Assembly: GCA_964030785.1 (NCBI GenBank) | Contig: OZ034978.1 | Coordinates: 3,846,001 to 3,910,000 of the forward strand | Length of the DNA stretch: 64,000 nucleotides | Source: Siderastrea siderea | Taxonomy: Eukaryota; Cnidaria; Anthozoa; Scleractinia; Rhizangiidae | Direction of reading: 5' to 3' | Shown: one piece after another, positions 1 to 11,725 of the stretch | Numbering within the stretch: position 1 is the stretch's first letter | Layout of the letters: every line of letters begins with the position of its first letter | Program-made: the position numbers and the translations under genes | Notes under the pieces: model-generated | Database searches by the model: none | What the model was told of the DNA's origin: nothing | What the model saw: only the letters and a program-made list of their open reading frames with translations

Positions 1-1527
1 ACTTGGGCACATATCTTGAGTGACCGTAATAAATTTGCACCCTGAGGGGAGGGGGAAAACGACGGGGTCCAATGCCCCCGGGGTTTTCTTGTTTTGTTTT
101 TTTTTTTGTCGTGGTCACTTGCCCCAGACCTCCGCTCGGTCAAAACAATACTTGCCGGTAAACTTTGTTCGTTTAGCGTTTATTCGCCAGAATTTTCATG
201 AAAGTTGGTGTAGAAAATTACCGGCGATTTAATGGCATGAAAATTCCTGCGATGAAAGCAAGAACGAAGGTGCTAGCGAGCTTTGAAGGTGGCATGATTT
301 TGCCAAACCTGCCCTGGCACGTAAACATTACATCACTGAAACACAAAAGGTGATCCGGGGAAGTCCCTTGCTTTCACTCGAATTCAACAGTGAAATGCAA
401 GCATATTTTTGGCAGTTTTGCTTTGCTTCGCCAAAATCTTTAGGGAAAGTTGTGTAGAAAAGTACAAGAAATTCAATGGAGTTGACTTCTCTTCAATGAG
501 AGCAAGGACGAAGGTGCTAGCGAGCTTTGAAAGCCAATGATTCATGCTACGTGCCGTAGCACATAAACAATACGTCATTGAAACACAGAAGCCGATTCGG
601 AGAAGTAAACTTGCTTGCGCCAAATCACTCATCGAATCACGGCCTAAAATAGAGTTTTACGGTTTTTCATAGCTACCAGTTTCCTTTAGATTTTAGAATG
701 AGTTTTTTATCAAGAAATCTATTTAAATTTCCGTGCCCTTGCTATTTAGAATTACGCTGACATGTCAGTTCGTTTATTTAAAAAAACGTGACTTAACTGA
801 GTCACGCTATGGTCAAAATATTTCGTCACGTTCTTTTTCGCGAAAGCTAGGACAAGTGGATGGCCAAGGAATGAGGGATGGGGTTCATACTATCAGGGAT
901 TCATGTTACCACAGGGAGAAGGGTGCGGAGCAGACGCATAAGGGGAAATGGCAGCAAACACAGGTACGATAAATCATCAACTTTAAAATTTACACCACTT
1001 GAGCTCGTATCTTGAGTGACCGTAATATATTTTGCTCCCTGGGAGTAGGAGAAAAACGGCAGGGTTCAATGAAAGTAGGAACGAAGGTGCGAGCGAGCTT
1101 TGAAGCTGGAATGAATTCGCCTAACTTGCCGTGGCACGTAAACATTACATCACTGAAATACAGAAGCCGATTCGGGGAAGTCCCTTGCTTTCGCCAAGTT
1201 GAATAATTCAACAGTCAAATGCAAGCATTTTTTGGCAGTTTTGCTTTGCTTCGCCAAAATCTTTAGGGGAAAGTTGTGTAGAAAAGTACAAGGAATTCAA
1301 TGGAGTTAACATTTCTTCGACGAGAGCAAGTTGACGAATGTACTAGGGAGCTTAAGTTTGAAAGCTGGCATGAACTCGCGATCGCTATGAACTTCGTAAT
1401 TATGATGTAAAGTATGTATGTATGAGTGCCAAGAAGTGAGTAATACTGCCCTCCATAATTTCCCCCCGACCACAGACCTTAAAAGTAAGAAATTAGAAAT
1501 GAGAACCAAGATAAAAGAAAAACCTTT

Positions 1528-1599
1528 GACCCTAGCGGGATTCGAACCAACGACCTCTGGATTAGAGCACCGTCGCTCAACCAACTAACCTACGAGGCC
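1528..1599 (-). pseudogene. tRNA-Arg(TCT)-like module, degenerate
   Basis: A 72-nt cloverleaf-sized sequence on the minus strand, inside the satellite-like array. It has a B-box-like GGTTCGAATCC, a seven-base loop with anticodon TCT and a partly paired acceptor stem. The D arm reads GGTT rather than GCTC and the anticodon stem has only two pairs, so it should not fold as a working tRNA. About 90 bases downstream are shared with the copy at 7411-7482, so this is better read as the tRNA-derived head of a SINE-like module. Confidence 0.6.
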
Positions 1600-2849
1600 A
1601 GGCTGAGTCACGCTATGATCAAAATAATAATTTCATCACCCTCTTCGTCACGCACACTAAAACAGGGTGATTAGGCAAGTCGTGTCTTGATTTATATTAT
1701 CATCGTAACACGTAAAAGATACGATAAATCACCAACTTTTACCTGGCCGTAATATATTTTGGACCCCAAGGGCAGAGAGAACAACGGTGGGGTTAATGCC
1801 CCCTGGGGCTTTTCTTGTTACCCCGCCGTCAGGACGGGGTCTAGTAATACCCGTTTTTTTTTTTTTTTTTTGTCGTCGTGGTCACTTGCCCCAGACCTCC
1901 GCTCGGTCAAAACAATACTTGCCGGTAATGTTGGTTCGTTTAGCGTTATTTCGCCAGAATTTTCATGAAAGTTGGTGTAGAAAATTACTGGCGATTTAAT
2001 GGCATGAAAACCCCTTCGATGAAAGCAAGAACGAAGGTGCTAGCGAGCTTTAAAGCTGGCATGAATTTGCCAAACTTGCCCTGGCACGTAAACATTACAT
2101 CACTGAAACACAAAAGGCGATTCGGGGAAGTCCCTTCCTTTCGCCAAGTTGAATAATTCAACAGTGACATACAAGCATTTTTTTGGCAGTTTTACTTTGC
2201 TTCGCCAAAATCTTTAGGGAAGGTTGTGTAGAAAAGTACAAGACATTCAATGGAGTTGACTACTGGAGCCGATATCACAAGGAGAAGGGTGCAGAGAAGA
2301 CTTTGGGGGGGGGGGGGGAAGGCAGCACACACGTCAAACGTTAGAAAAATCACCAACTTCAAAACTTTGTACCACTTGGGCACATATCTTGAGTGACCGT
2401 AATGTATTTGCACCCCGAGGGGGGGGAAACAGCGGGGTCCAATGCCCCTGGGGCTTTTCTTGTTTTTTTTGTTTTTGTCGTCGTGGTCACTTGCCCCAGA
2501 CCTCTGCTCGGTCAAAACAATACTTGCCGGTAATCTTGGTTCGTTTAGCGTTATTTCGCCAGAATTTTCATGAAAGTTGGTGTAGAAAATAACTGGCGAT
2601 TTAATGGAATGAAAATCCCTTCGATGAAAGCAAGAACGAAGGTGCTAGCGAGCTTTGAAGCTGGCATGAATTCGCCAAACTTGCCCTGGCACGTAAACAT
2701 GACATCACTGAAACACAAAAGGCGATTCGGGGAAGTCCCTCGCTTTCGCCAAGTTGAATAATTCACCAGTAAAATGCAAGCATTTTTTTGGCAGTTTTGC
2801 TTTGCTTCACCAAAATCTTTAGGGAAAGTTGTGTAGAAAAGTACAAGAA

Positions 2850-3499
2850 TAATAATAATAATAATAATAATACAATTCTTTATACAGATGGCCTATATCA
2901 CACAAGGTGGTTTTCAATAGGGCACTGTGAAAATATAACAAGATAAAACTAACTAAAATACTAAAATGCTAATTTAAATATTAGAAAATTAAGAAGGATT
3001 AAACACCTAAGTTCTACTTAAAAGTAGAAGAAAATGGAAAGCTATTTTAAAATTTAAACCTATTGTGTAACGATATTCTAAAAGCATTATAAGATAAGTT
3101 TCTCATCTCCATAGGCAGGGCATTCCAGTCAAGTAAGGCACTATTCAGGGATCTAAGCAGTCCCCAGTTAGTATCTGATTTTATGATTCGAACAGTGTCC
3201 TTTAACCGAGTGTTGTGACTGTGATGGACCGAACCTCGGATGATCATGTTGTTTCTATTGTCCGAGTTTATTAAATTCTACATATAAAGGCAGCGTTTCA
3301 TTTGTCTTCTGGTTGTAAGATTCACTCAATTCAGATCTACAAGTGCTTCAGTTGAAGACGAATGTGGCGCCCTATCCAGGACCATCTTGGCTGCTCTATT
3401 TTGGAGAACTTGGATAGAATCCATTAAGACTTTGTTGTTTTTGTCGCCCCATACGATACTTGCATATTCAAGAAATGAATAAACTTGCATATTCATATT
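2850..3499 (-). mobile_element. CR1/L2-like non-LTR retrotransposon 3' fragment
   Basis: Read on the minus strand, two broken frames (about 3500-3329 and 3247-3047) look like the C-terminal end of a CR1/L2-type reverse transcriptase ORF: a YASIVWG-type motif, then LQNRAAKMVL, then RRQMKR, then WNALPME near the end. In-frame stops and a frame break separate them, so it is dead. The 3' end runs into a (TTA)n tail, typical of these elements. It interrupts a satellite monomer: the sequence before it (ending 2849) and after it (from 3500) rejoin into the normal monomer, with CAAGAA duplicated at 2844-2849 and 3500-3505. The duplication is short, so the exact junction is approximate. Confidence 0.75.
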
Positions 3500-4189
3500 C
3501 AAGAAATTCAATGGAGTTGACTTCTCTTCGATGAGAGCAAGGAAGAAGGTGCTAGCGAGCTTTGAAGCTGGCATGAATTCAGCTAAACTTGCTGTAACAC
3601 GTAAACATTACGTCATTGAAAGACAGAAGCCGATTCGGGGAATTGTTTTGCTTTCGCTAAAGCATTTATCGAATCATGGCCGAAAAGTAGACCTTTACGT
3701 TTCATTTTTCAGTAGATAACCGTTCCCTTTCGATTTAAGAATAATTTTTCTTCATCAATAAATCTATTTAAATTTCCGTGCCCTTGTTTAATATTTAGAA
3801 TTACGCTGAGATGTCATTTCGTTAAAAAATTGACGTAACTAAGTCACGCCATGGTCAAAACTATTTCGTCACGTCCTTCTTCGCGAGTGCTAGAACAGGT
3901 GGATGACCAAGGAATGAGGGAAGGGAAAGGTATTCATACTATAAGGGATCCATGATATCACAAGGAGAAGGGTGCAGAGAAGACGTTGGGGGGGGGGGGG
4001 GATGGCAGCACACACGTTAAACGTTACAAAAATCACCAACTTCAAAGCTTTATACCACTTGGGCACATATCTTGAGTGACCGTAATGTATTTGCACCCCG
4101 AGGGGAGGGGGGAAACGGCGGGGTCCAATGCCCCTGGGGCTTTTCTTGTTTTTTTTTTGTCGTCGTGGTCACTTGCCCCAGACCTCCGC

Positions 4190-6280
4190 TCGGTCAAAAC
4201 AATACTTGCCGGTAATGTGCGTTCGTTTAGCGTTTATTCGCCAGAATTTTCATGAAAGTTGGTTTAGAAAACTACTGGCGATTTAATGGCATAAAAACCG
4301 CTTCGCTGAAAGCAAGAACGAAGGTGCTAGCGAGGTTTGAGGCTGGCATGAATTCTAATAACTTGCCCTGGCACGTAAACATTACATCACTGAAACACAG
4401 AAGCCGATTCGCGGAAGTCCCTTGCTTTTGCCAAGTTGAATAATTCAACAGTGAAATGCAAGCAGTTTCTGGGCAGTTTTGCTTTGCTTCGCCAAAATCT
4501 TTAGGGAAAGTTGTGTAGAAAAGTACAAGAAATTCAATGGAGTTGACTTCTCTTCGATGAGAGCAAGGACGAAGGTGCTAGCGAGCCTTGAAAGCCAATG
4601 ATTCAAGCTACGTGCCGTAGCACATAAACATTACGTCACTGAAAGACAGAAGCCGATTCGGAGAAGTAACTTGCTTGCACCAAATCACTCATCAAATCAC
4701 GGCCTAAAATAGACTTTTACGTTTTTTTCCCATAGCTACCAGTTTCCTTTAGATTTTAGAATAAGTTTCTTTATCAAGAAATCTATTTAAATTTCCGTGC
4801 CCTTGCTATTTAGAATTACGCTGGCATGTCAGTTCGTTTATTTAAAAAACGTGACGTAACTGAGTCACGCTACGGTCAAAATATTTCGTCACGTTCTTCT
4901 TCGCGAAAGCTAGGACAAAGGGATGACCAAGGAATGAGGGATGGGGTTCATACTATCAGGGATTCATGTTATCACAGGGAGAAGGGTGCGGAGAAGACGT
5001 AAGGGGGAATGGCAGCAAACACGTCAAAGGTACGATAAATCACAAACTTTAAAATTTACACGCCTTGGGCTCGTATGTTGAGTGACCGTAACATATTTTG
5101 CCCCCTGGGAGGAGGAGAAAAACAGCGGGGTCCAATGCCCCTGGGGCGTTTCTTACCCCGCCGCCAGGACGGCGTCTAGTAATACCCGTTTTTACCCCGC
5201 CGTCAGGACGGGGTCTAGTAATACCCGTTTTTTTTACCCCGCCGTCAGGACGGGGTCTAGTAATACCCGTTTTTTTTTTGTCGTCGTGGTCACTTGCCCC
5301 AGACCTCCGCTTGGTCAAAACGATACTTGCCGGTAATCTTGGTTCGTTTAGCGTTATTTCACCAGAATTTTCATGAAAGTTGGTGTAGAAAATTACTGGC
5401 GATTTAATGGCATGAAAACCCCTTCGATGAAAGGAAGAACGAAGGTGTTAGCGAGCTTTGAAGCTGGCATGAATTCGCCAAACTTGCCCTGGCACGTAAA
5501 CATTACATCACTGAAACACAAAAGGCGATTCGGGGAAGTCCCTCGCTTTCGCCAAGTTGAATAATTCACCAGTAAAATGCAAGCATTTTTTTGGCAGTTT
5601 TGCTTTGCTTCACCAAAATCTTTAGGGAAAGTTGTGTAGAAAAGTACAAGAAATTCAATGGAGTTGACTTCTCTTCGATGAGAGCAAGGAAGAAGGTGCT
5701 AGCGAGCTTTGAAGCTGGCATGAATTCACCTAAACTTGCCGTAACACGTAAACATTATGTCATTGAAAGACAGAAGCCGATTCGGGGAATTGTTTTGCTT
5801 TCGCTAAAGCATTTATCGAATCATGGCCTAAAAGTAGACCTTTACGTTTCATTTTTCAGTAGATAACCGTTCCCTTTCGATTTAAGGATAATTTTTCTTC
5901 ATCAATAAATTTATTTAAATTTCCGTGCCCTTGTTTAATATTTAGAATTACGCTGAGATGTCATTTCGTTAAAAAATTGACGTAACTAAGTCACGCCATG
6001 GTCAAAACTATTTCGTCACGTTCTTCTTCGCGAGTGCTAGAACAGGTGGATGACCAAGGAATGAGGGAAGGGAAAGGTATTCATACTATAAGGGATCCAT
6101 GATATCACAAGGAGAAGGGTGCAGAGAAGACGTTGGGGGGGGGGGGATGGCAGCACACACGTCAAACGTTAGAAAAATCACCAACTTCAAAACTTTATAC
6201 CACTTGGGCACATATCTTGAGTGATTGTAATGTATTTGCACCCCGAGGGGGGGGGGGGGGGAAACGGCGGGGTCCAATGC
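4190..6280 (+). repeat. Segmental duplicate, copy 1
   Basis: This block is nearly the same as 7780-9740. The monomers at 4319 and 4570 sit 3581 bp before those at 7900 and 8151. Diagnostic shared variants include cataaaaaccgcttcgctga and gcaagcagtttctgggcag, not seen in the other monomers. After 5150 the offset drops to about 3465 bp because this copy carries the 42-bp minisatellite. Confidence 0.75.
5151..5277 (+). repeat. 42-bp minisatellite, three copies
   Basis: Three head-to-tail copies of a unit starting taccccgccgtcaggacg and ending in a T-run. Each holds a tiny hairpin, CCGTC-AG-GACGG. Single copies sit at about 1819-1860 and 34278-34320, always beside the T-run of the leader module. 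That shows the unit travels with that module. Confidence 0.8.
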
Positions 6281-7410
6281 CCCTTTGGCTTTTCTTGTTT
6301 TTTTTGTCGTCGTGGTCACTTGCCCCAGACCTCCGCTCGGTCAAAACAATACTTGCCGGTAATGTTGGTTCGTTTAGCGTTATTTCGCCAGAATTTTCAT
6401 GAAAGTTGGTGTAGAAAATTACTGGCGATTTAATGGCATGAAAACCCCTTCGATGAAAGCAAGAACGAAGGTGCTAGCGAGCTTTAAAGCTGGCATGAAT
6501 TTGCCAAACTTGCCCTGGCACGTAAACATTACATCACTGAAACACAAAAGGCGATCCGGGGAAGTCCCTTGCTTTCGCCAAGTTGAATAATTCCACCGTG
6601 AAATGCAAGCATTTTTTTGGCAGTTTTGCCTTGCCTCCCCAAAATCTTTAGGGAAAGTTTTGCAGAAAAGTACGAGAAATTCAGTGGAGTTGACTTCTCT
6701 TCAATGAGAGCAAGAACGAAGGTGCTAGCGAGCTTTGAAGCTGGCATGAATTCGCCTAACTTCCCCTGGCACGTAAACATTACATCACTGAAACACAGAA
6801 GCCGATACGGGGAAGTCCCTTGCTTTCGCCAAGTTGAATAATTCAAAAGTGAAATGCAAGCATTTTTTTGGCAGTTTTGCCTTGCTTCGCCAAAATCTTT
6901 AGGGAAAGTTGTGTAGAAAAGTATGAGAAATTCAGTGGAGTTGACTTCTCTTCAATGAGAGCAAGAACGAAGGTGCTAGCGAGCTTTGAAGCTGGCATGA
7001 ATTCGCCTAACTTGCCCTAGCACGTAAACATTACATCACTGAAACACAGAAGCCGATTCAGGGAAGTCCTGTACTTTCGCCAAGTTGAATAATTCAACAG
7101 TCAAATGCAAACATTTTTTTGGCAGTTTTGCTTTGCTTCGCCAAAATCTTTAAGGAAAATTGTGTAGAAAAGTACAAGGAATTCAATGGACTTAACTTTT
7201 CTTCGACGAGAGCAAGGACAAATGTACTAGCGAGCTTTAGTTTGAAAGCTGGCATGAACTCGCGATCGCTATGAACTGAGTAATATTATGATGTAAAGTG
7301 TATGATAGAGTGCCAAGAAGTGAGCAATACTGCCCTCCATAATTTTTCCTCGGCCACATGCCTTAAAAGAAGAAATTAGAAATGAGAACCAAGATAAAAG
7401 AAAAATCTTT

Positions 7411-7482
7411 GACCCCGGCGGGATTTGAACCCACGACCTCCTGATTAGAACGTCGTCGCTCTACCAACTGAGCTACGAGGCC
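7411..7482 (-). pseudogene. tRNA-Arg(TCT)-like module, SINE-like
   Basis: A 72-nt minus-strand sequence with a seven-pair acceptor stem (allowing G-U), a perfect D stem (GCTC/GAGC), a five-pair T stem and intact A and B boxes. The loop holds anticodon TCT flanked by T33 and A37. The anticodon stem has one pair of five and no CCA is encoded. Intact internal promoter boxes with a dead anticodon stem, plus a shared downstream body with the copy at 1528, fit a tRNA-derived SINE rather than a working tRNA-Arg gene. Confidence 0.6.
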
Positions 7483-7779
7483 AGGCTGAGTCACGCTATG
7501 ATCAAAATATTTCATCAAAACTCTTCGTCACGCTTGCTAAAACAGGGTGATTAGGCAAGTCATGTCTTGATTTATATTATCATTGCAAACACGTAAAAAA
7601 TACGATAAATCACCAACTTTTAAAATTTACACCACTTCGGCTTGTATCTTACGTGGCCGTAATATATTTTGGACCCCAAGGGCAGTTCGAACAACGGCGG
7701 GGTTAATGCCCCTAGGGCTTTTCTTGTTTTTTTTTTTTTGTCGTCGTGGTCACTTGCCCCAGACCTCCGCTCGGTCAAA

Positions 7780-9740
7780 ACAATACTTGCCAGTAATGTG
7801 CGTTCGTTTAGCGTTTATTCGCCAGAATTTTCATGAAAGTTGGTGTAGAAAACTACTGGCGATTTAATGGCATAAAAACCGCTTCGCTGAAAGCAAGAAC
7901 GAAGGTGCTAGCGAGCTTTGAAGCTGGCATGAATTCTAATAACTTGCCCTGGCACGTAAACATTACATCACTGAAACACAGAAGCCGATTCGGGGAAGTC
8001 CCTTGCTTTCGCCAAGTTTAATAATTCAACAGTGAAATGCAAGCAGTTTCTGGGCAGTTTTGCTTTGCTTCGCCAAAATCTTTAGGGAAAGTTGTGTAGA
8101 AAAGTACAAGAAATTCAATGGAGTTGACTTCTCTTCGATGAGAGCAAGGACGAAGGTGCTAGCGAGCCTTGAAAGCCAATGATTCAAGCTACGTGCCGTA
8201 GCACATAAACATTACGTCATTGAAAGACAGAAGCCGATACGGAGAGGTAACTTGCTTGCACCAAATCACTCATCAAATCACGGCCTAAAAAAGACTTTTA
8301 CGTTTTTTTCCAATAGCTACCAGTTTCCTTTAGATTTTAGAATAAGTTTCTTTATCAAGAAATCTATTTAAATTTCCGTGCCCTTGCTATTTAGAATTAC
8401 GCTGGCATGTCAGTTCGTTTATTTAAAAGACGTGACGTAACTGAGTCACGCTACGGTCAAAATATTTCGTCACGTTCTTCTTCGCGAAAGCTAGGACAAA
8501 GGGATGACCAAGGAATGAGGGATGGGGTTCATACTATCAGGGATTCATGTTATCACATGGAGAAGGGTGCGGAGAAGACGTAAGGGGGAATGGCAGCAAA
8601 CACGTCAAAGGTACGATAAATCACCAACTTTAAAATTTACACACCTTGGGCTCGTAGGTTGAGTGACCGTAACATATTTTGCCCCCTGGGAGGAGGAGAA
8701 AAACAGCGGGGTCCAATGCCCCTGGGGCGTTTCTTGTTTTTTTTGTCGTCGTGGTCACTTGCCCCAGACCTCCGCTCGGTCAAAACAATACTTGCCGGTA
8801 ATGTTGGTTCGTTTAGCGTTATTTCGCCAGAATTTTCATGAAAGTTGGTGTAGAAAATTGCTGGCGATTTAATGGCATGAAAACCCCTTCGATGAAAGCA
8901 AGAACGAAGGTGCTAGCGAGCTTTAAAGCTGGCATGAATTTGCCAAACTTGCCCTGGCACGTAAACATTACATCACTGAAACACAAAAGGCGATTCGGGG
9001 AAGTCCCTCGCTTTCGCCAAGTTGAATAATTCAACAGTAAAATGCAAGCATTTTTTTGGCAGTTTTGCTTTGCTTCACCAAAATCTTTAGGGAAAGTTGT
9101 GTAGAAAAGTACAAGAAATTCAATGGAATTGGCTTCTCTTCGATGAGAGTAAGGAAGAAGGTGCTAGCGAGCTTTGAAGCTGGCATGAATTCACCTAAAC
9201 TTACCGTAACACGTAAACATTACGTCATTGAAAGACAGAAGCCGATTCGGGGAATTGTTTTGCTTTCGCTAAAGTATTTATCGAATCATGGCCAAAAAGT
9301 AGACCTTTACGTTTCATTTTTCAGTAGATAACCGTTCCCTTTCGATTTAAGGATAATTTTTCTTCATCAATAAATCTATTTAAATTTCCGTGCCCTTGTT
9401 TAATATTTAGAATTACGCTGAGCTGTCATTTCGTTAAAAAATTGACGTAACTAAGTCACACCATGGTCAAAACTATTTCGTCACGTTCTTCTTCGCGAGT
9501 GCTAGAGCAGGTGGATGACCAAGGAATGAGGGAAGGGAAAGGTATTCATACTATAAGGGATCCATGATATCACAAGGAGAAGGGTGCAGAGAAGACGTTG
9601 GGGGGGGGGGGGGGGATGGCAGCACACACGTCAAACGTCAGAAAAATCACCAACTTCAAAACTTTATACCACTTGGGCACATATCTTGAGTGACCGTAAT
9701 GTATTTGCACCCCGAGGGGGGGGGGGGGGAAACGGCGGGG
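7780..9740 (+). repeat. Segmental duplicate, copy 2
   Basis: Direct copy of 4190-6280 (see that entry). It has lost or never had the 42-bp minisatellite. It ends in the poly-G leader near 9715-9730, where the G-run is among the longest in the array. Confidence 0.75.
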
Positions 9741-9779
9741 TCCAATGCCCCTGGGGCTTTTCTTGTTTTTATTATTTTC

Positions 9780-9955
9780 CAGGTTTTTTGTGGTCACTTG
9801 CCCCAGACCTCCGGTTTTCGCTCGGCCAAACAAATACTCGTCGTTTCTTTCGCTGCACAGGGTAGGGCTTGTATCTTGAGTGACCGTAACATATTTACAC
9901 CCCAAGGGGAGGGACAACAACGGCGGGGTCTAATGCCCCTGGGAGTTTCAAATGA
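9780..9955 (+). repeat. Variant leader module, family shared with 34.3-34.7 kb
   Basis: A variant of the leader module with ccggttttcgctcggccaa and aaatactcgtcgt, found again twice in tandem at 34338-34700. It marks the right end of the array; the sequence after 9955 is unrelated. Confidence 0.7.
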
Positions 9956-10612
9956 GCACCGCCGGCGGACGCTGTTATTAGCCACTTTCGAAACTCACAT
10001 CGAAAAAATTTCGACGCCCGGAGACGCGGAAAACCTCCTTCAACTTTCGCCGAAAGTTCTTATTTCAATGAAGAACAAAACGAAGCCGCCAGCGAGCCGA
10101 GAAGTTTTGTACTTCATCTATATTTTGACGTGCAGACAATACTTTGTTCTGGTCGATTGGTCACTTATCAAGGTTGAAAAACTCACCTCACAGTACACGA
10201 GTACACTAAAAAGAGATAACAAAACGATTCGAGAATAAATTGTAAAATACAGGGGCCCTTCTAGACGACCTAACAGACATATTTCATTTACATGAAAGAC
10301 CGAATTTGTGAGCCAAACCCGAAGGTTGCAATTTCTTGCCGGCCACCCTCGAGCCTTTGGTGGCATCGCTCCACGGAAAAAGTTCCAATCGCGACCAAAA
10401 ATGGCTTCTACCACATCACAAGGCGAAACATCACGTAGAATATATGTTATATATTCCTTTGTACCTTACAGGTGAAAAATTGGCCGAACATTGCGCGATG
10501 GAACCAGATGACTTTGGATCTTTCTTACAGTCGCGATGGCTGAGTATTTTCGTGATCCACGAATTCAATTACGTCCGCGTTGCATTATGGAAAGTGCCAA
10601 TGGGTCTTTCAT
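9956..10612. other. Unique stretch with a weak candidate exon
   Basis: This interval lies between the array and the 10.6-kb duplication and is not repeated in the window. A frame at 10472-10612 on the plus strand begins after a good acceptor (TTTGTACCTTACAG) and encodes a stretch including EKLAEHCAMEPDDF. An ATG at 10400 starts MASTTSQGETS. Joining the two in phase would need an intron of only about 40 bp, which is unusually short. No homologue is recognised. It may be a small gene, a gene fragment or chance. Confidence 0.2.
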
Positions 10613-10951
10613 TTGAAGTATCATACCGCATTGCATGAGTGCTTCGGGAATATTAAAATCTGACAACGTAGTTTCCATGTCTAATAAATTCCCATCTCAC
10701 AGCTTTCTCTTTTCATATTTCGGAATGACAACGTTTTTGCAATTAGTCCTGTATATATTTTTGGTTAACAAAAGAGCGTAGCTCGGAAGATAAATGAGTG
10801 GGAGAAATGTGCGCCTGCAAAAAAGTACTCACTAAAAGTTTGCAGAGGTATCCGAGGGCTTATAACGTGGGATGTCACAATGTAATCCGGGAGTAAAAGG
10901 TGTTTACACTCTTATAGCAAGAAAAGGAACAAGTATTTTATTTACTGTCAC

Positions 10952-11063
10952 CTCTCTCCTCCGCAGAGGCTCCTGTTTAATAGTAAACACCAGAGAAAGA
11001 AACGGGAGCGGGAGCGCTGGAGAGAGAAAACGCGACTGTAGGAGGCCTCTGCGGAGGAGAGAG
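10952..11063. mobile_element. 112-bp MITE with 9-bp target duplication (Mutator-like)
   Basis: The ends form a perfect 19-bp inverted repeat, CTCTCTCCTCCGCAGAGGC. The flanks are an exact 9-bp direct repeat, TACTGTCAC, at 10943-10951 and 11064-11072. The paralogous block at about 14831-14840 has a single TACTTTCAC-like site with nothing inserted, so this is a true insertion. A 9-bp duplication is the rule for Mutator-like elements; the family call rests on that alone. There is no room for a transposase. Confidence 0.85.
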
Positions 11064-11147
11064 TACTGTCACAACCCGATCTAGTTAGACGTTAAGAGAA
11101 AAAATTCAATAAACAAAAAAGGAAAATAGCAATGACGAGAGTACATA

Positions 11148-11187
11148 CCACATTTTCTTGAACTTTGCAAAGTTCAAGAAAATGTGG
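11148..11187. repeat. Perfect 40-bp palindrome
   Basis: Two 20-base arms meet with no spacer, centred on ACTTTG/CAAAGT. The paralogous block near 14925-14940 keeps only the central part, so the arms are either gained here or decayed there. Confidence 0.9.
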
Positions 11188-11599
11188 ATACATAATGTTT
11201 TACATTTTTTTCGTGGTCTTGAACGTGAAACGCACTTTGCATGCAAAATTTATCACGCAATGCCCAAGTTAGAGTAAGTTATCGCGACCGTGACGTGTTA
11301 TATGGTGAATTGAATTATTATCCGGGATGCCTACCCCAGAATTTCACTTATATCCATGACGTCACATCTGTTTGTCGAGAGTTATAACGCAAATCTCGCA
11401 TGAGTTACAACAAATTCAATAATTAAATTGAAATATTAAATCAAACACACCAAATGAATGTTATTTTTGTCATTAAATTCGATGCTAGACAACAAGCTTC
11501 GGAAATCTTCGGGTGATCCGCAAAAGTCTTCGAAAATCGTCGTTAATCTCCGGAGATCCTCGGTTCAGTCTATACGTGAGTAGTCTGATCGCTGACCAC

Positions 11600-11725
11600 T
11601 ATTTTGGTGTTCAAGGGTGTTCCTGGCTGTATTGAGGGTATTTCGGGGTGTTCCGGGGTGTTCTGGGGGGTGCTCCGGGGTGTTCCGAGGGTGTTCCGGG
11701 GGTGTTCTGGGGTGTTCCTGGTTTT
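11600..11725 (-). repeat. Decameric GGTGTTCCGG array, copy 1
   Basis: Tandem units of 10-11 bp, GGTGTTCCGG with variants. All frames are open and encode low-complexity Pro/Thr/Asn peptides or their reverse, which is an artefact of the repeat. Confidence 0.85.

Larger units (their letters stand above)
1..9955 (+). repeat. Composite satellite-like array built on a ~250-bp monomer
   Basis: The motif gaaggtgctagcgagcttt (with small changes) recurs near 264, 510, 1082, 1330, 2033, 2638, 3545, 4319, 4570, 5443, 5692, 6466, 6717, 6968, 7208, 7900, 8151, 8905 and 9159. Within runs the spacing is 240-254 bp. Runs of one to four monomers are separated by a leader module that holds a G-run of 5-13, a T-run and the phrase cacttgccccagacctcc (near 118, 1885, 2488, 4168, 5290, 6317, 7750, 8757, 9796). 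The monomers contain 60-63-codon open frames repeated nearly unchanged, but no gene structure surrounds them. I read this as dispersed or tandem repetitive DNA, not coding sequence. The array enters from the left edge, so its full length is unknown. Confidence 0.85.

Noticed and set aside
1528..7482. Functional tRNA-Arg genes
   Set aside because: The anticodon stems have one or two pairs of five, and both copies share a non-tRNA body, as in a SINE.
9570..10238. 182-codon plus frame (9690-10238) and minus frames across the poly-G leader
   Set aside because: They cross G-runs of variable length, so the frame is not stable between copies. They span the repeat-to-unique junction and have no homology.
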